DNA of 8,834 nt, taken from contig JBEBBO010000012.1 of the NCBI GenBank assembly GCA_041158345.1, forward strand, positions 1 through 8,834, in the 5' to 3' direction. The stretch comes from UBA6136 sp041158345. GTDB taxonomy: Bacteria; Pseudomonadota; Gammaproteobacteria; Methylococcales; Methylococcaceae. Shown in pieces: positions 1-6,896 of the stretch. Made by a program: the position numbers and the translations under genes. The notes beneath the pieces are model-generated. The model saw only the letters and a list, made by a program, of their open reading frames with translations, was not told where the DNA came from and did not search any database. Position 1 is the first letter of the stretch. Each line of letters starts with the position of its first letter.

Positions 1-420
1 GCCATTTCCAAAAAGTACACCGTTGGGATTCAGAAGATAAAAGTTGGCACGTCCCTCCGGCGTGACCCGCAGCGTGCCATTGATCTCTGAGGTTTCCTTA
101 CCCGTGACGCGCGCAATCACGTTTTCGACAAAGCCTTTTTGGTCTTCTGCAAAGGTGACGGTCTGGCCCTTGCTGATGTTGAAGTTTGAGAAGCTCTGAA
201 AAAGATTGTGACCCGCGGTTTGTCCGGCCGATTGAGGGATGACTACTTGCTCTGGCCCCCCGATTCCGGGACTCAAAACCGTCGCGGGGTGGCCCAGTGA
301 ACCGTCGGTAACAATCCCGCCGTTTGCCGATGCTGCGCCCGTCCATAGAAGCCACGTGACTAAAAGCACCACGCCTTTTTTCAGTGCATTCAATCGATGC
401 AGCCTCGAATGGAGACCCAT
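1..420 (-). CDS. Filamentous haemagglutinin-type TPS exoprotein (TpsA), N-terminal part only
   Basis: The reading frame stays open from ATG at 420 to the window edge, giving 140 residues; the rest lies outside. Residues 1-32 form a signal peptide: basic n-region (LHRLNALKK), hydrophobic core (GVVLLVTWLLW), likely cleavage after ASA at 32. Residues from about 33 match the TPS/haemagg_act secretion domain: 'GHNLFQSFSNFNISKGQTVTF' region at 70-90, 'NVIARVTG' at 100-107, 'SEINGTLRV' at 111-119 and the hallmark 'NPNGVLFG' at 131-138. In the family this domain is recognised by the POTRA domains of the TpsB partner and seeds a long beta-helix on the cell surface. The partner is most likely the transporter at 5169-6896 in the same orientation. 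An in-frame ATG at 456 is an alternative start; neither ATG has a good ribosome site, and 420 gives the more normal signal peptide. No extended signal peptide motif is seen. The cargo's activity (adhesin, toxin, other) lies in the missing part. Confidence 0.88.
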   Translation of the reverse strand, partial: MGLHSRLHRLNALKKGVVLLVTWLLWTGAASANGGIVTDGSLGHPATVLSPGIGGPEQVVIPQSAGQTAGHNLFQSFSNFNISKGQTVTFAEDQKGFVENVIARVTGKETSEINGTLRVTPEGRANFYLLNPNGVLFGNG

Positions 421-441
421 GACGAAAGCACCACGCCTTTT
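363..441. repeat. Pair of 17-bp direct repeats around the TpsA start
   Basis: AAAGCACCACGCCTTTT occurs exactly at 363-379 and again at 425-441, a 62-bp period. Just to the left of each copy the plus strand reads GTGACTA and ATGAC, so the similarity extends a few bases with a gap. The period is not a multiple of three, so the two copies are read in different frames of the exoprotein gene: copy one encodes the KKGVVLL of the signal peptide, copy two lies upstream of the ATG at 420. This suggests a local duplication of the 5' end rather than a protein repeat. Confidence 0.6.
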
Positions 442-541
442 ATCACGGGTTTCCATCAAATCAGCCCATGCGTGACGCTGTTTTATGTTCAATAGCTTCA
501 GGCAGTTCAAGGATTGCCAAAAGGTTTAAAAGGGTGGAATC

Positions 542-1414
542 TCAATGCGGAATATCCCCTGACTCCAAAGCGTCCATGAACACCTGAGCAAAGGGGAATC
601 GATCCTTGATTGCGGCCGCTTCCTGATAGGCTTCGAAGGGCCATCCCTCCTGCCGTGCAGCCATTTTCATCGCTGCAGCCAGTCGCTCTTCATTGGACGC
701 CTTGGCCAACTTTTCTAGCGATCCCTCATCGGCAATGACCATAAGGGGTACTTGAACACGGTCCAGATCATCCGCAATTTCAATCTGATAGGAACCGGGC
801 TTCAAATTGACCGAGATAAATGTGTGTCGAACGCCGGGGATCCCGCCCTGATGCACCAAGGTCTTTTGTGCTTCATCCTTAATCTCAACTTGGTAGGGTG
901 GCGTCCCGCCGCTCCAGGCCAAATGAAGTGGCTTGGATATGCGCGCTCTCAAGCGGAGATCGCCGCCACCAGCCATCGGCACCTGGATGGACTCATGATT
1001 CCCCACAGCGCGCGTTGCGGCCTGAACCGATCGAGTATAGACACCGGCATCCGCACGAAGACCGACGCGTTGCAGAAGCCAATCCGAAGCCCACGCCCAG
1101 GTTTGACTGCCTTTGGTGGAGAGACTTTCAGCACCCAGTTCTGCAGCAGAGAGCGTTTTCCCTCCCGCAGGAACCTGGATGGGATTGAGCGCGCCATTTG
1201 CACTTACAATCGAGGCATGTGCCTGATCCGTTCGAAAAGTCAGATGATCTCCAGGCATCAAATACATGCCATCCAGAACTTCGAGGACTTTACCGCCACG
1301 GGTCAATTCATAATTCTCCGGCGCCGCATCAATCTTGAGATACGCCGCAAAAAGCGACTCGGTGATGAGTAACAGGGCTGTCAACAAAAGCACTCTGCGA
1401 TGGTCAGTATTCAT
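542..1414 (-). CDS. Exported FecR-like protein of unknown function, 290 aa
   Basis: I do not recognise a named gene. A hydrophobic segment at residues 8-23 (VLLLTALLLITESLFA) is a signal peptide or signal anchor, so the rest is extracytoplasmic. Residues about 35-80 ('GGKVLEVLDGMYLMPGDHLTF', then 'RTDQAHASIV') resemble the FecR-type beta domain, in which a G-x-L-x-x-GD-x-L-x-x-R pattern recurs; this match is weak. Residues 153-227 look like an Ig-like or beta-sandwich module, with 'AWSGGTPPYQVEI' at 166-178 and 'LKPGSYQIEIAD' at 204-215. Residues 230-285 are predicted helical and end in an amphipathic stretch (GWPFEAYQEAAAIKDRFPF). The start at 1414 is set by a GGAGG site four bases upstream; the frame is open further up to 1567, but that would overlap the CHASE2 gene by over 100 bases and carry no signal sequence. 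It lies 44 bases after the CHASE2 stop and is probably co-transcribed with it and with the exoprotein gene downstream. Confidence 0.75.
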   Translation of the reverse strand: MNTDHRRVLLLTALLLITESLFAAYLKIDAAPENYELTRGGKVLEVLDGMYLMPGDHLTFRTDQAHASIVSANGALNPIQVPAGGKTLSAAELGAESLSTKGSQTWAWASDWLLQRVGLRADAGVYTRSVQAATRAVGNHESIQVPMAGGGDLRLRARISKPLHLAWSGGTPPYQVEIKDEAQKTLVHQGGIPGVRHTFISVNLKPGSYQIEIADDLDRVQVPLMVIADEGSLEKLAKASNEERLAAAMKMAARQEGWPFEAYQEAAAIKDRFPFAQVFMDALESGDIPH

Positions 1415-1418
1415 GAAT

Positions 1419-1423
1419 CCTCC
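1419..1423 (-). promoter_or_regulatory. Shine-Dalgarno site GGAGG that fixes the start at 1414
   Basis: On the minus strand GGAGG is followed by ATTC and then ATG at 1414. It is the strongest ribosome site among the five operon genes. It supports the shorter 290-residue product over an N-terminally extended one beginning at 1567. Confidence 0.75.
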
Positions 1424-1458
1424 GAATGAAGACGGCAAACAGCAATTGCGAAACCCGC

Positions 1459-2832
1459 TCAATGGCGTTTTGTAGAGAATCGAGGATGTTTTTTGATTCG
1501 ACCAACGATCTCTTCCACCCCATCGGAAATCGAAGAGAGAAACAGCGGAATCGCCAATGCAACCCACATCCCATATTTAAAAAAAATGTAACACAGCGGC
1601 ATCAATATGATGGAAACCCCCACCATGAAAAGAAAACTACTGGTGTTGGGTGCCCAGCGCGCATGAAGGACGTAGCCCAGAATAACAATGAGGCTTTCCA
1701 CGAAAAGCCCGAAGACAAGCGGAGGACGCTCCAGGACACCATGATGATCCAAAGTCGCTATCGCATTCAAAATAACCATGGCACCTGGCATTGAACCCAG
1801 AGGTGTCGAAAATAGATCGCGTGAATCGGCATCCGATGCGCCAATCACGACAATGCGATCCTTGAGCCAGTTCTCCTGCCCTTTTTCGATTTTTCCGCTG
1901 GGATACGCGCGAAAGCACTGGGGGTTCCGTGAGGAATCCGTCACACAGGAGGCAGAGAATCGTTCGAAGAATGGAACAGGTACGCCATCGGTCCGAACGA
2001 TGGTCGGAATCGATCGCCATGCGGGCAAATCCGTGCCGATCGTATAGACAATCCGCTGGGATAAGGCGTCCTCTTCATCAAGATCAAGGCCCATCAGCGC
2101 ATCTGGATCTGTTCCAGAAGCCAGCGCATCCTGCATCGACTTCAGAATTGATTGGGGTGAGCTGCCACCTGAACGCAGAATACTCAGGGCCAATAACTGG
2201 ACCGAGGGAAGAACGCCGGAGGATCCAGGCTGGACCTGCTCAAACAGACGCCATCGTCTTAGAACACCGTCATTGTCATCGACATTAAATAGGGCTGAAG
2301 CCCGAATAGCCCGAGTGGATTCAACCGCAAACGCATCATCCAGAAATGAACGCCGAAAGACGGCGGCGTGCTCGTCATCAAGCGGAGGAACTATGCCCCG
2401 AGGCATGATTAAAGGCGGTAGATTCTCATCCTGATAGTGGGAGAGAAACTGCACCAAGGCATCGTCGGCTTGGGGATTACACGAGCGTTTTGACAATTCG
2501 ACATCCACGTAGACCAATTTCGGTTGCGCTGCAGTTACGAACTGAATCAGCTGAAGGAGCTTATCTCTTGGAAGCTGAACCGGCTCATCCCAAAGCCGAT
2601 GGGTTTGCTCGTCAATATCGATGAAAGCCAATGGAGTCGCGGTCGGCGAGGGCTGCGGCGACTGAAAGGCGGACATCAGCAGATCCATCACGGTGTCCTC
2701 TTTTTCCCGCAGCAATGGCATGCTCGCTACCCATGGCTGACTGATGAGAACAAATGCAGGCAACGCGATTAACAGTCGTAAAAAAAGAGAACGCGCGTGA
2801 AATGGCGCTCGATGCCAGGCGCGCCTGATCAT
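1459..2832 (-). CDS. CHASE2-domain transmembrane sensor without output domain, 457 aa
   Basis: CHASE2 is an extracytoplasmic sensory domain normally fused to adenylate cyclases, diguanylate cyclases, or kinases. Here the domain is flanked by one N-terminal helix (about 15-33) and three C-terminal helices (about 372-391, 398-418, 421-437), the usual CHASE2 topology. Family-like motifs are 'LAFIDIDEQT' at 68-77, 'PKLVYVDVELS' at 104-114, 'LKDRIVVIGASDADSRDLFST' around 323-343 and 'GAMVILNAIATL' at 350-361. After the last helix only about 20 mostly basic residues remain (RIKKHPRFSTKRH), so there is no kinase, cyclase or GGDEF domain. The signal must be passed to a partner or held within the membrane. 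C296 and C306 lie in the external part and could form a disulfide. It starts 36 bases after the CHAT stop, with only a weak GGG-type ribosome site before ATG at 2832. CHASE2-only proteins are known; their ligands are not. Confidence 0.88.
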   Translation of the reverse strand: MIRRAWHRAPFHARSLFLRLLIALPAFVLISQPWVASMPLLREKEDTVMDLLMSAFQSPQPSPTATPLAFIDIDEQTHRLWDEPVQLPRDKLLQLIQFVTAAQPKLVYVDVELSKRSCNPQADDALVQFLSHYQDENLPPLIMPRGIVPPLDDEHAAVFRRSFLDDAFAVESTRAIRASALFNVDDNDGVLRRWRLFEQVQPGSSGVLPSVQLLALSILRSGGSSPQSILKSMQDALASGTDPDALMGLDLDEEDALSQRIVYTIGTDLPAWRSIPTIVRTDGVPVPFFERFSASCVTDSSRNPQCFRAYPSGKIEKGQENWLKDRIVVIGASDADSRDLFSTPLGSMPGAMVILNAIATLDHHGVLERPPLVFGLFVESLIVILGYVLHARWAPNTSSFLFMVGVSIILMPLCYIFFKYGMWVALAIPLFLSSISDGVEEIVGRIKKHPRFSTKRH

Positions 2833-2868
2833 TGCCCAAGAACCCGTTGGAGTGTCTTCATCTAACGC

Positions 2869-5169
2869 TTACCACCATCGGCCCACCAGAATAAAGGGCG
2901 CCCAATAGAAGGGATGATGAAATTCAGACTGCTCCAACAGCTTTTGCTGCGACTCGGCCAACGCACTCGAAGCACTTCGATCCTCACTCAAAAACCCCTG
3001 ATAAAACTTTTGCATCAACCGAACCGTCGCCTGATCATCAACTGGCCAGAGACTCCCCAACGCCCGTGGCACATTTGCCTTGAGTGCGAGACCACTGAGT
3101 CCAAGAGGCGCCTGTTCATCCCCTTCTGCTGAATGACAGGCACTCAGCGTCAAAAGCCTTAAATGCCCCGATTGCCGACCTGATTGCAGCATCCGCTCCA
3201 GATCCCCGAATTTCAATAGATGGTCATACGTCAAAATGAAACTCTGTTGCGAACTTCGGCCAATCACGCCATGAGAGGCAATATGAAGGGCGCTGAAGCG
3301 CTGCGTCTCAAAGGTGCGATAAAGCGCGTCCCGGGTAAAGGTCCGATCGGTCAGTACCGAACTCGCCAAGGGCCGCAAGACCTCGACCTCCCGCTCGACG
3401 CCCGGCAGCTTCAAGGCGTCCTTGACCACATCCCGCGATGCCAATTGGCCCAAGGATGCTGTTGAACTGCCCGAAGCCCCAATTCCCCTGGCCCGTGCAG
3501 AATTCATCACCTCGCGATTCACCTGTTCTGGCAGTTCATCCACCACGGGGCCGGGATCACCGAGGCCCGCCACGAAGATTCGATCATCACTGGCCCCCTC
3601 GTCCTTCGGATTGAAAAGACTCAGACCCGTCAAGGTTGCGAAGGCGTAGCGTGTCACCAGGTAATTGCGACCATCATGGAGGGCCGCCAGGGGGATTTTT
3701 CGAAAAAGACTGTCTGGAATAACGACGATGCGCTTCACCTGCCCCTTCGCCAAGGAAGGTTCCAGAGGTGCAAAAACCTGACCATAAAGTTCTTTTGCCA
3801 GCGGCACCGGGTCTGATGCGGGATTGGCCAAAGACTTCGAGAAGGTCGCTACCTTTTGCTGCAATACTCTGGCGTTCATCCCACGAAGCGGAATCGCTTC
3901 TATTTCGCCACGATTGGCAAGAATCACATAGCCGTGGTCCCCCGCTACAAAAGGATACACAAAGGCCGTTTGCGCCTCTCCGTTATCCAGAAGATCTGTC
4001 AAACGCACCTTTTGATCAGGGACACCGCAGCTGTGACCCAGAAATTCCTCCAGGGACGCGCGATTAATGGCTTCCAAGGTGAGGATGGCTTCTTTGAGCA
4101 AGGCATGCCGGGAAACAACGGGGCGATCGAGGGTGGATTGATCCACCAGAAGAGCCACACGCTCCAAATAGAGGGGAACGAGGGTCTGAGAGAACCACGA
4201 GCGTCCCTTTTCATCGCGCTTCGGAAGATCCGCGCGAATGGATTCCGCCGTGTCAAAGGATGAAGCAAAGGCCTGCAGTGCCTGAGGGATATGGCCCATG
4301 GAGACTTCAGCACGTGCGCGCTCTGCCTCAAGTTGCCATCGAATCTGAGGCGTGAGGCCCTGCCCTTCCTGGCCGAGTACCATCTTGGCAATCTGCACGG
4401 CATCAGACTCCCGGTGTTCCTCCCGGTAGAGACGCACCAGTTCGAGTTCAGCCGTAGACTTCAGTTCAGCTGCATTCTTGGCATCTGCAACGGCTTGGTT
4501 CAAGGCATAAAATCGAAGAGCAACCGCACGTGCCGATGATCCAACGCCCCCACGCTGGCCTTGCCTCGCCGCTTCGGCGATATACAGGAACAGCCGCCCC
4601 CGCTCCTCGCCTTGGGGTAATGCCGACACCTCTGACAGTGACTTTTCAAGTGTTGCAAGGGCCTGATCAGGACTGATTCTCAGGGTCCGCTTGATCAAAA
4701 CCAGCTGCAATTTGAGGTGGCGAAGAGGCTCAGCTGCCGCCAGCATCTCGGCACCCTTTCGAACCTCTTCGAACCTGGGTTCAACCGGACTCTGGAGACC
4801 CCAAAGATCGAGCAGTGCCAAATGCCAACGGAAGCGGTGCTCTGGGGGACCTAACTTCAAGGCAATTGCATGAAGGAGGTCATCGACGCCCTGCTCAATC
4901 TCTCCAGTGCCTAGCTCGGCCAAGCCAAGCGCGCCCAATAGATCCGGATCGCTTGATGTAGGATTTTCCCGGTCAACCTGCGAACTCGCTGACTCGCGCG
5001 CCAGCGCTAACTGCCCTTTGGCCAGAAGGTTATAAATCCGATGGGCATCGACGGCCTCTTCAGTGGGGTGGGCGTGAAGATCCGCTGAAAGCATCGTTAC
5101 AAAAAGAAACGATCCGAGAAAATTCAGGACGCTAGGGACACCACGCAATGGCTGAAGTCGGTTCCACAT
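2869..5169 (-). CDS. Exported helical-repeat (TPR-like) CHAT protein, caspase-fold putative protease, 766 aa
   Basis: CHAT domains belong to the caspase/clan CD protease group and use a His-Cys dyad. Numbered from ATG at 5169, residues 1-34 look like a signal peptide: basic WNRLQPLRG, hydrophobic VLNFLGSFLFVTML, then ADLHA before HPTEE. Residues about 38-375 are strongly helical with TPR-like pairs (for example LGALGLAELGTGEIEQGVDDL near 78-98). The CHAT domain covers about 395-766. Its His motif 'LHIASHG' has the probable catalytic His at 633, and 'LLTLSACHSAEGDE' has the probable Cys at 678. The typical 'ALGSLWPVDDQATVRLMQKFY' block and terminal 'FYWAPFILVGRWW' follow, so it looks complete and active. 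Start: ATG at 5169 overlaps the transporter stop (TGATG) with GAGG seven bases upstream; GTG at 5172 is the alternative. Export places it in the periplasm or outside, unlike the cytoplasmic CHAT proteases of defence systems. A role in processing or controlling the TPS cargo is inference. Confidence 0.9.
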   Translation of the reverse strand: MWNRLQPLRGVPSVLNFLGSFLFVTMLSADLHAHPTEEAVDAHRIYNLLAKGQLALARESASSQVDRENPTSSDPDLLGALGLAELGTGEIEQGVDDLLHAIALKLGPPEHRFRWHLALLDLWGLQSPVEPRFEEVRKGAEMLAAAEPLRHLKLQLVLIKRTLRISPDQALATLEKSLSEVSALPQGEERGRLFLYIAEAARQGQRGGVGSSARAVALRFYALNQAVADAKNAAELKSTAELELVRLYREEHRESDAVQIAKMVLGQEGQGLTPQIRWQLEAERARAEVSMGHIPQALQAFASSFDTAESIRADLPKRDEKGRSWFSQTLVPLYLERVALLVDQSTLDRPVVSRHALLKEAILTLEAINRASLEEFLGHSCGVPDQKVRLTDLLDNGEAQTAFVYPFVAGDHGYVILANRGEIEAIPLRGMNARVLQQKVATFSKSLANPASDPVPLAKELYGQVFAPLEPSLAKGQVKRIVVIPDSLFRKIPLAALHDGRNYLVTRYAFATLTGLSLFNPKDEGASDDRIFVAGLGDPGPVVDELPEQVNREVMNSARARGIGASGSSTASLGQLASRDVVKDALKLPGVEREVEVLRPLASSVLTDRTFTRDALYRTFETQRFSALHIASHGVIGRSSQQSFILTYDHLLKFGDLERMLQSGRQSGHLRLLTLSACHSAEGDEQAPLGLSGLALKANVPRALGSLWPVDDQATVRLMQKFYQGFLSEDRSASSALAESQQKLLEQSEFHHPFYWAPFILVGRWW

Positions 5170-6896
5170 CACAAGGCCTCGTAGGTAACCCGGAAATAAA
5201 TCCCTTCATCTTGAATATCGCGTATGGCACTGTAATGTGGACGCATCAGAGCGTAACCGTAGTTAAGATCGGCTTGGAGATCGACATACTTGAAATTGAT
5301 ACCCGATCCCACGGACCAGATTTGATTCCGCGGCCCGCCTAAATCCCAGGCTTCACCAAAATCGGTAAAAGGATAAACGGTGACAAGAACCGGGTAATCC
5401 ATGAATGAAAATGACTCCAGGGGGTATCGTAATTCCGCTGAGAGGGTATAGCCCTCATCGCGCACCATGAAGTTCGTCCGGTAGCCTCGAACCGTCGAAG
5501 CGCCCCCGACGGCAATTCGCTCGAGCGGCAATAGAGGGTGGTTGGTTAACTGGAGATTTTCCCGAAGAATCACTTGAGCGCCTTCATCGTTAAGGAGATA
5601 GGCATACTGAGTTTGGAGCAGCCACGAGACGAACTGGCTACTCGGAAAATTCTCTTTGGCAGGGGTGGCACCCAATGCGTTCATACCAAAACTGAGTGTG
5701 TTCCGAATGGAGAGCGCGTGCCGCGTCCATCGTTCCGTGTACTCCTGATAGGTCCGAGCCACCGTGACCTGGGTATAACCGCCCACAACCCCTGGGACAA
5801 AGGAATAGGGTTGCCCGAGAACACTCGTATCGTTAGCTCTGATCGAGAAAAGCCCGCCAATGACCAAGCGGCGTCGTAGCGTATCGATCAAGGGATAACT
5901 GGCACCAATTTCTCCAATGTGGACCTGGCTTTTAATATTGAGGTTCTGAAAGGAGGACTCGATGACTTGGGAGTTTCCTTCATCAAAATTGACGTAACCC
6001 AGGGCCTTGGTCCCGAAAAGTGGAATGCTATATCCGCCGCTGTAACGCATGGACCCACCGCTGCCCACGACGGTCAATGCAAACGTATCACCCAGGCCGG
6101 TCATATTGCGCACCCATCCGCTCGCTCCGGCACCAACAGCACCGATGGAGGGCGGACGGTAGTTGTCCGTAAAGGTCGTGACCCCGTAGGGTTTTGCCCT
6201 TTGGATATCGAGATCAAGAATGGCCTGACCCGGTTCATCTCCCGGCCGGATCTTTCCGTTCATGCCGTCCAACAACGGATCGTTCAAAAGGAGCTGAAAG
6301 TTTTCCTGTAGTTCCTGGATATTGAAGGGGGCATTTTCATCGGCCAAAAGGCGGCTTCGGATGTAGTCCGTGGTCAACCCGCCTGCCCCACGAATGACAA
6401 TATCCTGAATGGTTCCTTCAACGATTTGAACCACGACGGTGGCGGTATCTTTCTCATAGCCCGTTATTTTGGCTCCCGAATTTACAAACCCTCGACTGAT
6501 GTAATAATTGGATAAGGTTTTGCGAAGCAACTCGACTTCATCGAGGGTCAACTCCCCATTGACAGCATGCTGCGCAAGAAACTCCGTGATGAGGCCTTGA
6601 AGAACTTCCGTGCTGAATACGGTATTCCCACTGAGCTGGAATGACTTGACTTTGAGACGGGTATTATCGAGTAGCGGCTGCTCTTTGGCCGTTGGGATTG
6701 GCGGCAACTCAAATCCTTCAGGTGCTCTCGACGGCTTGTAATAAGGCAGTCCTGGCCGCCATTCACTCGGCCGATCGGTTGATTCATAGCCGGCGACGGC
6801 ATATGCGTGTTCCGGGCAAAAAATGAACACAGCCAAAAGGCCTAGGAAGATCAGAAAGGTCATCCGATCATGAATCATCACTCTATGGACATGCAT
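5169..6896 (-). CDS. TpsB-type outer-membrane transporter of two-partner secretion (ShlB/FhaC/HecB family), 575 aa
   Basis: This protein should form a 16-strand outer-membrane barrel that exports and folds TpsA exoproteins. A signal peptide spans about 1-33 (MTFLIFLGLLAVFIFCPEHAYA). A Pro-rich linker (about 57-76) leads to POTRA1 at about 80-160 ('VKSFQLSGNTVF', 'RGFVNSGAKI', 'VVVQIVEGTI') and POTRA2 at about 161-235. The barrel begins near 236 ('FTDNYRPPSIG', 'NMTGLGDTF'). The conserved L6 loop motif 'VRGYR' is at 469-473, and the following strand motif is 'YPFTDFGEAW' at 508-517. Length fits the family (about 550-600). The last residue is Leu (FRVTYEAL) rather than the usual aromatic residue. 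Start choice is uncertain: ATG at 6896 has no good ribosome site, ATG at 6878 has a weak GAGTG before it, and ATG at 6863 is also possible; all keep the signal peptide. It opens the operon and overlaps the CHAT gene. Its cargo is probably the exoprotein at 1-420, five genes on. Confidence 0.93.
   Translation of the reverse strand: MHVHRVMIHDRMTFLIFLGLLAVFIFCPEHAYAVAGYESTDRPSEWRPGLPYYKPSRAPEGFELPPIPTAKEQPLLDNTRLKVKSFQLSGNTVFSTEVLQGLITEFLAQHAVNGELTLDEVELLRKTLSNYYISRGFVNSGAKITGYEKDTATVVVQIVEGTIQDIVIRGAGGLTTDYIRSRLLADENAPFNIQELQENFQLLLNDPLLDGMNGKIRPGDEPGQAILDLDIQRAKPYGVTTFTDNYRPPSIGAVGAGASGWVRNMTGLGDTFALTVVGSGGSMRYSGGYSIPLFGTKALGYVNFDEGNSQVIESSFQNLNIKSQVHIGEIGASYPLIDTLRRRLVIGGLFSIRANDTSVLGQPYSFVPGVVGGYTQVTVARTYQEYTERWTRHALSIRNTLSFGMNALGATPAKENFPSSQFVSWLLQTQYAYLLNDEGAQVILRENLQLTNHPLLPLERIAVGGASTVRGYRTNFMVRDEGYTLSAELRYPLESFSFMDYPVLVTVYPFTDFGEAWDLGGPRNQIWSVGSGINFKYVDLQADLNYGYALMRPHYSAIRDIQDEGIYFRVTYEAL
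5177..5180 (-). promoter_or_regulatory. Ribosome site GAGG inside the transporter gene, coupling CHAT translation
   Basis: On the minus strand GAGG-CCTTGTG-ATG places the site seven bases before ATG at 5169 and four before GTG at 5172. It lies within the last codons of the upstream gene, and the stop and start share one base (TGATG). This is the usual layout for translational coupling and favours the ATG start. Confidence 0.6.

Noticed and set aside
98..355. 85-codon minus-strand frame near the left edge
   Set aside because: It is a shifted frame inside the exoprotein gene; the frame from 420 carries the TPS-domain motifs.
490..541. Possible terminator between the FecR-like gene and the exoprotein gene
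   Set aside because: AAAAGG repeats directly here rather than forming a GC-rich hairpin, so I see no terminator and keep the two genes in one operon.
752..1372. 206-codon open frame on the plus strand
   Set aside because: It lies wholly opposite the FecR-like gene; its composition is unlike a real protein (many Arg, Cys, His, Ile) and it matches no family I know.
542..1567. Longer version of the FecR-like protein starting at 1567
   Set aside because: The extra 51 residues overlap the CHASE2 coding region, have no ribosome site or signal sequence, and the GGAGG-ATTC-ATG at 1414 gives a normal start.
3856..4263. Plus-strand open frame opposite the CHAT gene
   Set aside because: The opposite strand encodes a well-supported, full-length CHAT protein; this frame is a complement artefact.
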